A stretch of 10,491 bases of DNA from Phyllobacteriaceae bacterium. GTDB taxonomy: Bacteria; Pseudomonadota; Alphaproteobacteria; Rhizobiales; Devosiaceae. The notes beneath the pieces are model-generated. The model worked only from the letters and a program-made list of their open reading frames with translations, was not told the DNA's origin and did no database searches. The translations under genes were made by a program, and so were the position numbers. Location of the stretch: contig JAAZLP010000260.1 in assembly GCA_012799265.1 (NCBI GenBank), forward strand, positions 1 through 10,491, given 5' to 3'. Shown one piece after another: positions 1-6,758 of the stretch; the first letter of the stretch is position 1, and every line of letters starts with the position of its first letter.

Positions 1-250
1 AGACGGAATCATCGAGCCTTATCAAGCCCTTGTCGACCATTGCCAATGTGGTGGCGGCGATGATGGGCTTGGTGACGGAGGCGAGGCGATAGATGGCATT
101 TTCCATCATCGGGACCTCGGCTTCGCGGTCGAACCAGCCGGCGGTGCGCCGGATAAGCTGTTGTCCCTTATGAAAAACTATCAGCTCGGCACCGACGATT
201 TTCTCGTCGGCAATGGCCTTGTCCATGACTGCGTTGACATGTTCGCCCAT
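1..250 (-). CDS. Serine hydrolase, beta-lactamase/penicillin-binding-protein-like family (partial, N-terminal part)
   Basis: Translating the minus strand from ATG at 250 gives 83 residues and runs off the left edge, so only the N-terminus is visible. Residues 58-61 read SVTK in the context YRLASVTKPI. This matches the SxxK nucleophile motif of class C beta-lactamase/DD-peptidase-like serine hydrolases, with S58 as nucleophile and K61 as general base. The segment before it (GAELIVFHKGQ, then AGWFDREAEVPM) matches the usual first strands of that fold. The YxN and KTG-like motifs would lie outside the window. No signal peptide is seen at this start, which suggests a cytoplasmic esterase-like member rather than a secreted beta-lactamase; this is inference. 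An in-frame ATG at 262 is an alternative start (four more residues). Neither has a strong Shine-Dalgarno, though a run of six G lies just before the ATG at 250. It follows erpA by about 60 bp on the same strand and could be co-transcribed with it. Confidence 0.8.
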   Translation of the reverse strand, partial: MGEHVNAVMDKAIADEKIVGAELIVFHKGQQLIRRTAGWFDREAEVPMMENAIYRLASVTKPIIAATTLAMVDKGLIRLDDSV

Positions 251-311
251 CGTGCCCCCCATGCGAGCATCCGTCGGTTTTAGGCCCTTTATGAACGGAT
301 TCTGAACCGGA

Positions 312-665
312 TCAGACGGCGAAGCTCGTGCCGCAGCCGCAGGAGGCGACGGCGTTCGGATTTTTGATCTGGAATGCCTGGCCGATGAGGTCGTCGACAA
401 AGTCGATTTCCGCGCCGCCCATGAATTCGAGACTCATCGAATCGATGAGGACCGTGGCGTCACCCTTCTGGAGGACGAGATCGTCCTCATTGGGTGTTTC
501 CTGCACGAGATTGTACTCATACTGGAAACCGGAACAGCCGCCGCCGGCAACGGAGATGCGCAGCACGGTTCCGGGCGCTTCCTTGGAGATGATGCGCGCG
601 ACGCGCTTGGCGGCGCGGTCGGAGAGGGTTACTGCGGGAGTGTCGGCGAGTGCAGCTGCGGTCAT
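312..665 (-). CDS. erpA: A-type Fe-S cluster carrier/insertion protein (ErpA/IscA family)
   Basis: This 117-residue protein of the HesB/IscA/SufA/ErpA family carries or inserts Fe-S clusters into apo-enzymes in the cytoplasm. The three invariant cysteines are present: C44 in GGGCSGFQY, and C109 and C111 in the C-terminal SCGCGTSF. The central segment with DSMSLEFMGG and the IDFVDDLIGQAFQI stretch are also typical. Length is normal for the family, with a slightly longer, Ala-rich N-terminus. A GGTGGA Shine-Dalgarno lies about 6 nt before the ATG at 665. The gene is divergent from dgt, an arrangement I know from many Hyphomicrobiales. The symbol erpA follows common annotation of this locus; sequence alone does not separate ErpA from IscA or SufA function, so the family call is much surer than the symbol. 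Confidence 0.93.
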   Translation of the reverse strand: MTAAALADTPAVTLSDRAAKRVARIISKEAPGTVLRISVAGGGCSGFQYEYNLVQETPNEDDLVLQKGDATVLIDSMSLEFMGGAEIDFVDDLIGQAFQIKNPNAVASCGCGTSFAV

Positions 666-706
666 GGGGTTTCCACCAGCGGTCGTAATGTCATAACGCT
701 GCCGCT

Positions 707-734
707 AAGATAGGCGCATGAAGCGCCATTGCAA
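707..734 (-). promoter_or_regulatory. Possible sigma-70 promoter for erpA
   Basis: Read on the minus strand, TTGCAA (734-729) is followed after 16 nt by TATCTT (712-707). Each matches 4 of 6 consensus positions. Transcription would start near 700, giving a leader of about 35 nt. The spacer contains a 5-bp inverted repeat, GGCGC (713-717) and GCGCC (723-727), which could be an operator or could be chance. No clear RirA-, Irr- or IscR-type box was recognised. No convincing promoter for dgt was found on the other strand of this 86-bp spacer. Confidence 0.25.
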
Positions 735-751
735 AGGGTCCGGAACGACAC

Positions 752-1942
752 ATGAGCGAGACCGTTTCCTATGCCAGCAAATTCGACCAGTCGCTGGGGC
801 GTCTCTATGGGACCGGGCCAAGCCCGACTCGGTCGGAATTTCAGCGCGACCGCGACCGGATCATCCATTCGACGGCTTTTCGGCGACTGCAGCACAAGAC
901 GCAGGTGTTTCTCTCCCATGAGGGGCGGCACTTTCGCAATCGACTGACGCATACGCTGGAGGTGAGTCAGATCGCCCGCTCCATCGCGCGGGCGCTGCGG
1001 CTGGATGAGGATCTCGCGGAGGCGGTGGCGCTGAGCCATGATCTGGGTCACACGCCCTTTGGCCATGCCGGGGAGCGGGCGTTGCATCGGGTAATGGAGC
1101 CCTATGGCGGGTTCGACCACAATGTGCAGGCGCTGCGCGTCGTGACGCTGCTCGAAAACCGCTATGCCGAGCATGACGGGCTCAATCTTACCTGGGAAGC
1201 GCTTGAGGGGATTCTCAAGCATAACGGGCCGCTGCTGCATGAGGACGGCACTGCCTATGGCCGCTATGCGGAGGAGGGCGTGCCTGCCGGGCTCGATCTC
1301 ATCCCCACGCCCGCCGACCTGCGGCTGACCACCCATGCCAGCCTTGAGGCGCAGGTAGCGGCTATTGCCGACGACATTGCCTACAATGCCCACGATATTG
1401 ATGACGCGCTGCGGGCAGGGCTGCTGACGCTCGATGATCTGGTCGATGTGCCAATGGCCGGACCGATCGTGGTTGAGGTCTTTGAGCGCTACCCGGACAT
1501 TGCGGTGAAACGTCAGGGCCATGAAGTGCAGCGCCGCATGATCACGCGCGCCGTGGAAGATGTCATCAATACCAGTCGCGCTGCGATCGCAGCCTCTGGC
1601 GTGACGACAGTCGAGGATGTGCGGCTAGCCGGTAAGACGCTGGTTACGTTTTCTGGCACCACGGCGGAAGCCGAAAAGGGGCTCAAGACGTTCCTCTTTG
1701 CGCGGGTCTATCGCCATGAGGAGGTGATGGTGCCGGTGCGCGAAAGTGAAGCGGTGGTGGAACGGCTGTTTGCGCATTATATGACGGGCGCTGACATGCC
1801 CGGTCGCTGGGGCGAGGCTGCCAGCAAGGTCGATGGGGCAGGGCGCGCCCGCATCGTTGCCGACTTTGTTGCCGGCATGACCGACCCTTATGCACTCGAT
1901 GAATATGAGCGTCTGTTTGACGCTCGACCTGAATTCCGTTAA
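752..1942 (+). CDS. dgt: Deoxyguanosinetriphosphate triphosphohydrolase-like protein (HD superfamily dNTPase)
   Basis: This 396-residue enzyme is predicted to hydrolyse dNTPs to deoxynucleoside and triphosphate in the cytoplasm. The N-terminus carries the family signature RDRDRIIHSTAFRRL (residues 32-46) followed by HKTQVF. The metal-binding HD set is present: H67 in RLTHTLEVSQ, H96-D97 in LSHDLGHTPFGH, and the aspartate of the ADDIAY segment (D207/D208). Length fits the roughly 400-residue 'type 2' dGTPase-like family rather than the longer E. coli Dgt, so true dGTP preference is not assured. The ATG at 752 has a modest GGA-containing Shine-Dalgarno and leaves a normal N-terminus. argS begins 30 bp downstream on the same strand, which suggests co-transcription. 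In other Hyphomicrobiales dgt also sits between erpA and argS. Confidence 0.93.
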   Translation: MSETVSYASKFDQSLGRLYGTGPSPTRSEFQRDRDRIIHSTAFRRLQHKTQVFLSHEGRHFRNRLTHTLEVSQIARSIARALRLDEDLAEAVALSHDLGHTPFGHAGERALHRVMEPYGGFDHNVQALRVVTLLENRYAEHDGLNLTWEALEGILKHNGPLLHEDGTAYGRYAEEGVPAGLDLIPTPADLRLTTHASLEAQVAAIADDIAYNAHDIDDALRAGLLTLDDLVDVPMAGPIVVEVFERYPDIAVKRQGHEVQRRMITRAVEDVINTSRAAIAASGVTTVEDVRLAGKTLVTFSGTTAEAEKGLKTFLFARVYRHEEVMVPVRESEAVVERLFAHYMTGADMPGRWGEAASKVDGAGRARIVADFVAGMTDPYALDEYERLFDARPEFR

Positions 1943-1972
1943 CCCGGCCCGACTGTTTCCCATAGGTTTGAC

Positions 1973-3718
1973 ATGGACATTTTCGCCCTTTTCACCACTC
2001 GGGTCGTCGAGGCCCTGCGTGCAGAATATCCCGATCTCAGCGATGAGCTTCTGGCGCGCGTCGTGGTGGAGCCGCCGCGCGACCCCGCTCACGGCGACCT
2101 GTCGACCAATGCCGCCATGGTTGTGGCAAAGCCGCTGGGCAAGAATCCGCGCGAACTGGCGATGGGCCTTGCCGGTCGCTTTACCCAGGCGCCGGACGTC
2201 CAGTCCGTGGAAGTGGCCGGTCCCGGCTTCATCAATTTCCGCCTGGCGCCTTCCATCTGGCATCAGGTGATCAAGGCCATTGGCGCGCAGGGTGACAATT
2301 ATGGTCGCTCGGACCTAGGCGAGGGCGAGCGCGTCAATGTCGAATATGTCTCGGCGAACCCGACCGGGCCGATGCATGTGGGCCATGCCCGTGGCGCCGT
2401 CTTTGGCGACGCGCTGGCCTCGCTCATGCAGTGGTCCGGCTATGACGTCACGCGCGAATATTACATCAACGACACCGGCGGCCAGACGATCATCCTCGGC
2501 CGCTCGGCGATGCTGCGCTATCGCGAGGCTCTGGGTGAGACCATTGAAATTCCGGCCGGCTTCTATCCCGGCGACTATCTGATCCCGGTCGGCAGGGCGC
2601 TGGCGGCTGAACATGGTCGCTCGCTGCTCGACATGCCGGAAGAAGAGGCTGTGCTGATCGCCCGCGAAGCCGCCCTTGCGGCGATGCTGGTGCTGATCAA
2701 GGAAGACCTCGCCAAGCTCAACATCCACCACGATGTGTTCTTCTCCGAGCGCACGCTGCATGGTCCGGGCGGCGATATTGAATCGACGCTCAACTGGCTG
2801 CGCGAAATGGGCATGGTCTATGAAGGCCGCCTTGAAGCGCCCAAGGGCAAGACGCCGGAAGACTGGGAAGACCGCGAGCAGACCCTGTTCCGTGCCACCG
2901 ATTACGGCGACGACACCGACCGCGCGCTGGTGAAGTCGGACGGCTCCTATACCTATTTCGCGGCCGACATTGCCTATCACCGCAACAAATATCTGCGCGG
3001 CTTCAAGCACATGATCAACGTGCTGGGCGCCGACCACTCGGGCTATGTGAAGCGCCTGCAGGCGGCCGTGAAGGCCGTGTCGAACAATGAAGCCGACATG
3101 GACGTGCGGATCTGCCAGCTGGTGCGTCTGCTCAAGAACGGCGAGCCGTTCAAGATGTCCAAGCGCTCGGGCGACCTGGTGACGCTGGCTGACGTGGTGG
3201 ACGAAGTGGGCGCTGATGCCACCCGCTTCATGCTGCTGTTTCGCCGCAATGACGCGTCGATGGATTTCGACTTCGCGCTGGTCAAGGAACAGACGCGCGA
3301 CAATCCGGTCTTCTACGTGCAGTACGCCCATGCGCGTGCCTGCTCGATCTTCCGGACCGCGCAGCGCGATATGCCCGATCTCGACGTTTCGGCTGCGGCT
3401 CTGGCCGGGGCACAGATCGACGTGCTGACGAGGGACGCTGACCTTGAGCTCATCCGCCTGCTGGGCGCCTGGCCGCGCACGGTTGCTTCCGCCGCCGTGG
3501 CCCACGAACCGCACCGCGTGGCCTTCTATGTCCACGAGCTGGCGGGCGCCTTCCATAGCTTCTGGGCGAAAGGCAAGGATGATGCTAGTTTACGCTTTGT
3601 TAACCCTGAAGAGCCGACTTTGACACTGGCTCGACTCGCCCTCGTGGATGCTGTTCGTCAAGTAATCCGCAATGGTTTGGGGATTATCGGGGTCAGCGCG
3701 CCCGACGAGCTTTCATAA
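1973..3718 (+). CDS. argS: Arginyl-tRNA synthetase (class I)
   Basis: This 581-residue cytoplasmic enzyme charges tRNA-Arg with arginine using ATP. The N-terminal Add1-type domain (about residues 1-95, including DPAHGDLSTNAAMV) is followed by the class I catalytic core. The HIGH motif appears as HVGH (135-138) in NPTGPMHVGHARG, and KMSK is intact at 394-397 in FKMSKRSG. The C-terminal anticodon-binding DALR-type domain ends with the expected LVDAVRQVIRNGLGIIGV segment. An AGG Shine-Dalgarno about 7 nt upstream supports the ATG at 1973. The last 45 codons (3581-3715) differ sharply in third-position base use from the preceding ones, while the protein still fits the family. No terminator-like hairpin was seen between this gene and the SPOR-protein gene 72 bp downstream. 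Confidence 0.97.
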   Translation: MDIFALFTTRVVEALRAEYPDLSDELLARVVVEPPRDPAHGDLSTNAAMVVAKPLGKNPRELAMGLAGRFTQAPDVQSVEVAGPGFINFRLAPSIWHQVIKAIGAQGDNYGRSDLGEGERVNVEYVSANPTGPMHVGHARGAVFGDALASLMQWSGYDVTREYYINDTGGQTIILGRSAMLRYREALGETIEIPAGFYPGDYLIPVGRALAAEHGRSLLDMPEEEAVLIAREAALAAMLVLIKEDLAKLNIHHDVFFSERTLHGPGGDIESTLNWLREMGMVYEGRLEAPKGKTPEDWEDREQTLFRATDYGDDTDRALVKSDGSYTYFAADIAYHRNKYLRGFKHMINVLGADHSGYVKRLQAAVKAVSNNEADMDVRICQLVRLLKNGEPFKMSKRSGDLVTLADVVDEVGADATRFMLLFRRNDASMDFDFALVKEQTRDNPVFYVQYAHARACSIFRTAQRDMPDLDVSAAALAGAQIDVLTRDADLELIRLLGAWPRTVASAAVAHEPHRVAFYVHELAGAFHSFWAKGKDDASLRFVNPEEPTLTLARLALVDAVRQVIRNGLGIIGVSAPDELS

Positions 3719-3790
3719 TTCGGGCGTAATGGTGTGAAATTTCGCGGCATGCCCTTGTCTGGGTTGACCGCATTCTAGGGGCGCTGGCGG

Positions 3791-5890
3791 ATGACGGCAG
3801 CGAAACCGCAATCAATGGCCGCACAGTCTGATGCACCGGATGACCTGATCGCTGAACTCGCACGGCTCATGGCCGATGATGCGCGTTCCGACCAGGCTCC
3901 TCGCGCCGAAACGCCCGCTCAGCCAAAGCCTGCAGTTCGTATTCCAGGCGGCGACGCGCCGGCGGTAACGCCGGTTCCGCGGTTCGACTTTTCTGCCAGC
4001 TCTGCCCAGGCAACCCCCAAGGCCGCTGTAGCGGCACCCACCGTCCGCATTCCCGGCGCTGAGCCGACTGCCGCCAAGCCGGTCGAGGCGACACCAGAGC
4101 CCTTTAATTTCGATTTCACGACAGAACTGGCCAAGAAACCTGCCGGGCCGACAACGCCCATCGCTGCGGCGTCCGTGCCGCCGATTTCGCCTGTTGATGT
4201 GCCAGTTGAGGCAAATCAGCCCGAGCTGGACAATGACAGCCTTTCCGACCTGATCGCGGCTGAACTTGCCCAGGACATGGATGCTCAGGACGAGCCGCCT
4301 GTCCCCGAGACGCCGGTTCGCACAGAAGACAATTTTGACGTCGCGCCGGTCTTTGGCCTCACGGCGCCGGCTGCTGAAACCGTTGAGCCCGAAGAGGCTC
4401 CGGTGGTCAGTGTTTCCATCGAGCCGGTTGAGCCGGCCGCGGTAGAGCCGGTCGCCCCTGTTGCCTCCAGCTACGAGCCGGTGCCCGAGCCCGAACCGCA
4501 ACCTGCGCCGCAGTCCGAGCCGGTGGCGACTTTCGTGCCGCAGCGGGATGAATCTGATCCGCTCAGCGAAATCGAGCGCCTGGTTGGCCCCGCGGTCAAT
4601 ATGGGCCGCGAAGAGCCGCGTGCGCCAAGCCCGGCGCTGCGGAGCCTTGCGACGCCGACCATTCCGCGGCAGGAGCCAACCGCCCCTGCGCCCCAGCCAG
4701 TTACTTCGCCGTCCTCGGTGGATGAAGCGATCCTCGCCGCTGCTGCAGCGACGGGTGCGCGGGTTGAATGGGTCGATCCGCAGCACGAAACCGCAACGGA
4801 CGATGAGCCTGCCGCGCTGCCGCGCGCACCACGTGCGCCGTTCCGCATGTCGCGCGCTGTCACCGGTCCGCTGGTCGCTCTGCTGCTGCTGGGGGTTGCC
4901 GGCGTTGGCCTTTACTGGGTTCTGGGGCAGGGCGGGGCACCGGCTGGCCCGGCGCCGCTCGTGGTCGCCGATACCTCGCCGATCAAGGAAGTGCCCGAGC
5001 CGGTCGAGACCGAAACGCCGCAGTCGGTTGTCTTCAATGAAATTTCCGGCGCGAATGATCCTGCCGATGAGCAGCTCGTGTCGCGCGATCAGGCGGATGA
5101 AGAGGTCGTTGCGGAGGTGACCGCCCCGACATCGACGCCAATCGCCAATAGCGGCGTCATGTCCGGCACGACGACGGACAATATCGATCCGAACCAGGCT
5201 GGCCTCGTAAACCGCAAGGTTCGCACTGTCACCGTCCGGCCCGATGGTACCATTGTCAGCGGCGATGACAGCATGGCTGGCGCGACCATCCTGCCGGTGG
5301 ATCGCCCTGCAGTCCCCGAAGTGCCGGGCGCGGATTTCTCGACGCCTGACCTGATTGCCAATGCCGAGGCCAACGTGCCGACGCCGGCTGCGCCAGCCGA
5401 GCCGGTTCCGGCAACGCCTGCCATGCCGCTGGTGACGCCGGGTACGCCGGCGCAGGTGGTTGATGGCACGGGTGCCGTGATCACCGGCAAGACCGTGGCA
5501 GTTCCGCTGCAGCGCCCCGCTGACTTTGCCCAGGCAGCCGCCTCGGCTCTTGCCGCTGCGGCGCTTCCGCCGACGGCTCCCGCTGTTGCCGCGCCGGCGA
5601 CGCCAGTTGCCCAGCAGCCGGCCGCAGCACCCGCACCTTCGGGTGGCACGGCAGCGGCTTATGTGCAGCTTTCTTCGCAGCGCTCCGAACAGGCGGCGCG
5701 GGAATCGGCACAGGCGATCATCAACCGCTTTGGTCCGGTCTTTGGCGGCGCCAATATCGAGATCGTCCGGGCGGACCTCGGCGAACGCGGTGTCTATTAC
5801 CGCGTGCTGGTGCCGGCCAATTCCCGTCAGGAAGCCTCCAATATGTGCAACAACATCAAGGCGGCCGGCGGCGACTGCCTGCTGCTCTAG
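3791..5890 (+). CDS. SPOR-domain inner-membrane protein with long disordered cytoplasmic region
   Basis: This 699-residue bitopic protein has a cytoplasmic residue 1-358 region rich in P, A, E and V and without predicted fold. One membrane helix follows at about 359-378 (GPLVALLLLGVAGVGLYWVLG), preceded by a basic RAPRAPFRMSR stretch, so the N-terminus should be inside. Then comes a periplasmic A/P-rich linker with a compact island around 473-512 (RKVRTVTVRPDGTIVS and following). The C-terminal SPOR domain spans about 622-699 (AAYVQLSSQRSEQAARE onward). SPOR domains are known to bind denuded septal peptidoglycan, so a role at the division site is likely but not shown. C686 and C696 could form a periplasmic disulfide. 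The cytoplasmic half has a duplicated VRIPG...FDF segment and three similar short acidic/hydrophobic motifs. The start has AGGGG about 11 nt upstream. In related genomes a SPOR protein also follows argS, but nagZ normally comes next and is missing here. Confidence 0.9.
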   Translation: MTAAKPQSMAAQSDAPDDLIAELARLMADDARSDQAPRAETPAQPKPAVRIPGGDAPAVTPVPRFDFSASSAQATPKAAVAAPTVRIPGAEPTAAKPVEATPEPFNFDFTTELAKKPAGPTTPIAAASVPPISPVDVPVEANQPELDNDSLSDLIAAELAQDMDAQDEPPVPETPVRTEDNFDVAPVFGLTAPAAETVEPEEAPVVSVSIEPVEPAAVEPVAPVASSYEPVPEPEPQPAPQSEPVATFVPQRDESDPLSEIERLVGPAVNMGREEPRAPSPALRSLATPTIPRQEPTAPAPQPVTSPSSVDEAILAAAAATGARVEWVDPQHETATDDEPAALPRAPRAPFRMSRAVTGPLVALLLLGVAGVGLYWVLGQGGAPAGPAPLVVADTSPIKEVPEPVETETPQSVVFNEISGANDPADEQLVSRDQADEEVVAEVTAPTSTPIANSGVMSGTTTDNIDPNQAGLVNRKVRTVTVRPDGTIVSGDDSMAGATILPVDRPAVPEVPGADFSTPDLIANAEANVPTPAAPAEPVPATPAMPLVTPGTPAQVVDGTGAVITGKTVAVPLQRPADFAQAAASALAAAALPPTAPAVAAPATPVAQQPAAAPAPSGGTAAAYVQLSSQRSEQAARESAQAIINRFGPVFGGANIEIVRADLGERGVYYRVLVPANSRQEASNMCNNIKAAGGDCLLL

Positions 5891-5900
5891 TCTCCGAACG

Positions 5901-5941
5901 CGCATCGCTTGACGCAGCCCTGGCCAGCGGCCAAGGATGCG
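5901..5941. repeat. Imperfect inverted repeat / hairpin between the SPOR gene and scpA
   Basis: CGCATC (5901-5906) plus CTTG (5908-5911) pairs with CAAGGATGCG (5932-5941), a 10-bp stem interrupted only by bulged G5907. Inside is a competing smaller hairpin, TGGCC (5921-5925), AGC, GGCCA (5929-5933). There is no T-run after it, so it is not a standard intrinsic terminator. It could be a transcript-processing or stability element. CTTGAC at 5908-5913 is a perfect alphaproteobacterial -35 sequence, but no acceptable -10 lies 16-18 nt downstream, so I do not call a promoter. Confidence 0.5.
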
Positions 5942-5969
5942 TCATGACGGCCAGAGCTGCATTTCACCC

Positions 5970-6758
5970 ATGACGAGTGCCCAGACCGACTGGTTCGACA
6001 CGCCAGCCCCTCCGCCTGCGGATGAGGTGCTGCATGTCGACGTCGATGGCTATGAGGGCCCGCTGGACCTGCTGCTCGACCTGGCGCGGCGGCAGAAGGT
6101 GGACCTTTCCGGTATTTCCATCCTGGCGCTGGCCGAGCAATATCTCGCCTTCATCGAAAAAGTTCGCGAGCGGCGGATCGAGGTCGCGGCAGATTATCTG
6201 GTGATGGCGGCGTGGCTGGCCTATCTCAAGAGCCGCCTCATGGTGCCGCAGGCGGCGAGCGACGACGAGCCGAGCGGGGAAATGCTGGCGGCGATGCTGC
6301 AATTCCGGCTGAAGCGGTTGGAAGCGATGCGGGAAGCCGCCAATCGGCTGATGAACCGGCCAAGGCTGGGGTTCCAGGTTTATGCGCGCGGCATGCCGGA
6401 GCCGATCGAAATTGCCCGCAGCGCGATCTGGGAGGCGAGCCTCTATGATCTCCTGAAAGCCTATTCGAGCCAGCGGGAACGCGGCGTGGTAGCTGAATAT
6501 GCGCCGAAACTGCGCACCGTATGGTCGCTGCAGGATGCGCGGGACATTCTGCTGCGGCTGATCGGGGACAGCGTCGAATGGGTGCCGCTGGATCGGATTT
6601 TGGCCGAGTATCTGGCAAAGCCGTCGGAGCGGGCAACCGTGCGGGCCTCGACCTTTGCCTCGAGCCTTGAACTGGTGCGGCAGGGTGAGGTGGAAATCCG
6701 GCAGGGGGAAACATTTGGGCCGCTGCTGATGCGCCGTCGCCGGAAGGATACGCCGTGA
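5970..6758 (+). CDS. scpA: Segregation and condensation protein A (kleisin subunit)
   Basis: From ATG 5970 this is a 262-residue protein. ScpA is the kleisin that, with ScpB and SMC, forms bacterial condensin for chromosome organisation and segregation. The N-terminal signature YEGPLDLLLDLARRQKVDL sits near residues 28-46, followed by the long helix LAEQYLAFIEKVRERRIEVAADYLVMAAWLAYLKSRLM in segments typical of the family. The C-terminal winged-helix part includes TFASSLELVRQGEV and the ending RQGETFGPLLMRRR. An in-frame ATG at 5937 would add 11 residues (MRHDGQSCISP) but lies in the stem of the inverted repeat with AAGG touching the start codon, so 5970 is preferred. Neither start has a good Shine-Dalgarno. 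A frame ending TGA at 5971-5973 overlaps the 5970 ATG as ATGA. The 3' end overlaps scpB by 4 nt. Confidence 0.93.
   Translation: MTSAQTDWFDTPAPPPADEVLHVDVDGYEGPLDLLLDLARRQKVDLSGISILALAEQYLAFIEKVRERRIEVAADYLVMAAWLAYLKSRLMVPQAASDDEPSGEMLAAMLQFRLKRLEAMREAANRLMNRPRLGFQVYARGMPEPIEIARSAIWEASLYDLLKAYSSQRERGVVAEYAPKLRTVWSLQDARDILLRLIGDSVEWVPLDRILAEYLAKPSERATVRASTFASSLELVRQGEVEIRQGETFGPLLMRRRRKDTP

Noticed and set aside
269..300. Inverted repeat ATCCGT (269-274) / ACGGAT (295-300) between erpA and the serine hydrolase gene
   Set aside because: A 6-bp stem with a 20-nt loop and no T-run in either direction is too weak to call a terminator or operator.
662..1522. Minus-strand open frame of 286 codons overlapping dgt and the divergent spacer
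   Set aside because: It is antisense to the conserved HD-domain coding region and would cover the erpA upstream region; no domain or ribosome-binding site.
2315..3556. Minus-strand open frame of 413 codons inside argS
   Set aside because: Shadow of the strong third-position GC bias of argS; H/R/V-rich product without domain.
3719..3790. TTGTCT and TTGACC as -35 candidates in front of the SPOR-protein gene
   Set aside because: No acceptable -10 sequence lies 15-19 nt downstream of either before the start codon.
3812..5905. Open frame of 697 codons on the minus strand, antisense to the SPOR-protein gene
   Set aside because: It mirrors a GC-rich, A/P/E-coded gene, so stops are rare on the opposite strand. 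The product is an R/G/H-rich string without any recognisable domain or good start site, while the sense frame has a membrane helix and SPOR domain.
5908..5936. CTTGAC as -35 of an scpA promoter
   Set aside because: At 16-18 nt spacing the -10 positions read GCCAAG, CCAAGG or CAAGGA, which do not resemble CTATAT or TATAAT.
5937..5969. Upstream in-frame ATG of scpA adding MRHDGQSCISP
   Set aside because: The codon lies in the inverted-repeat stem with purines directly abutting it, and ScpA proteins of this group usually have about 25-30 residues before the YEGPLDLLL motif, as given by ATG 5970.
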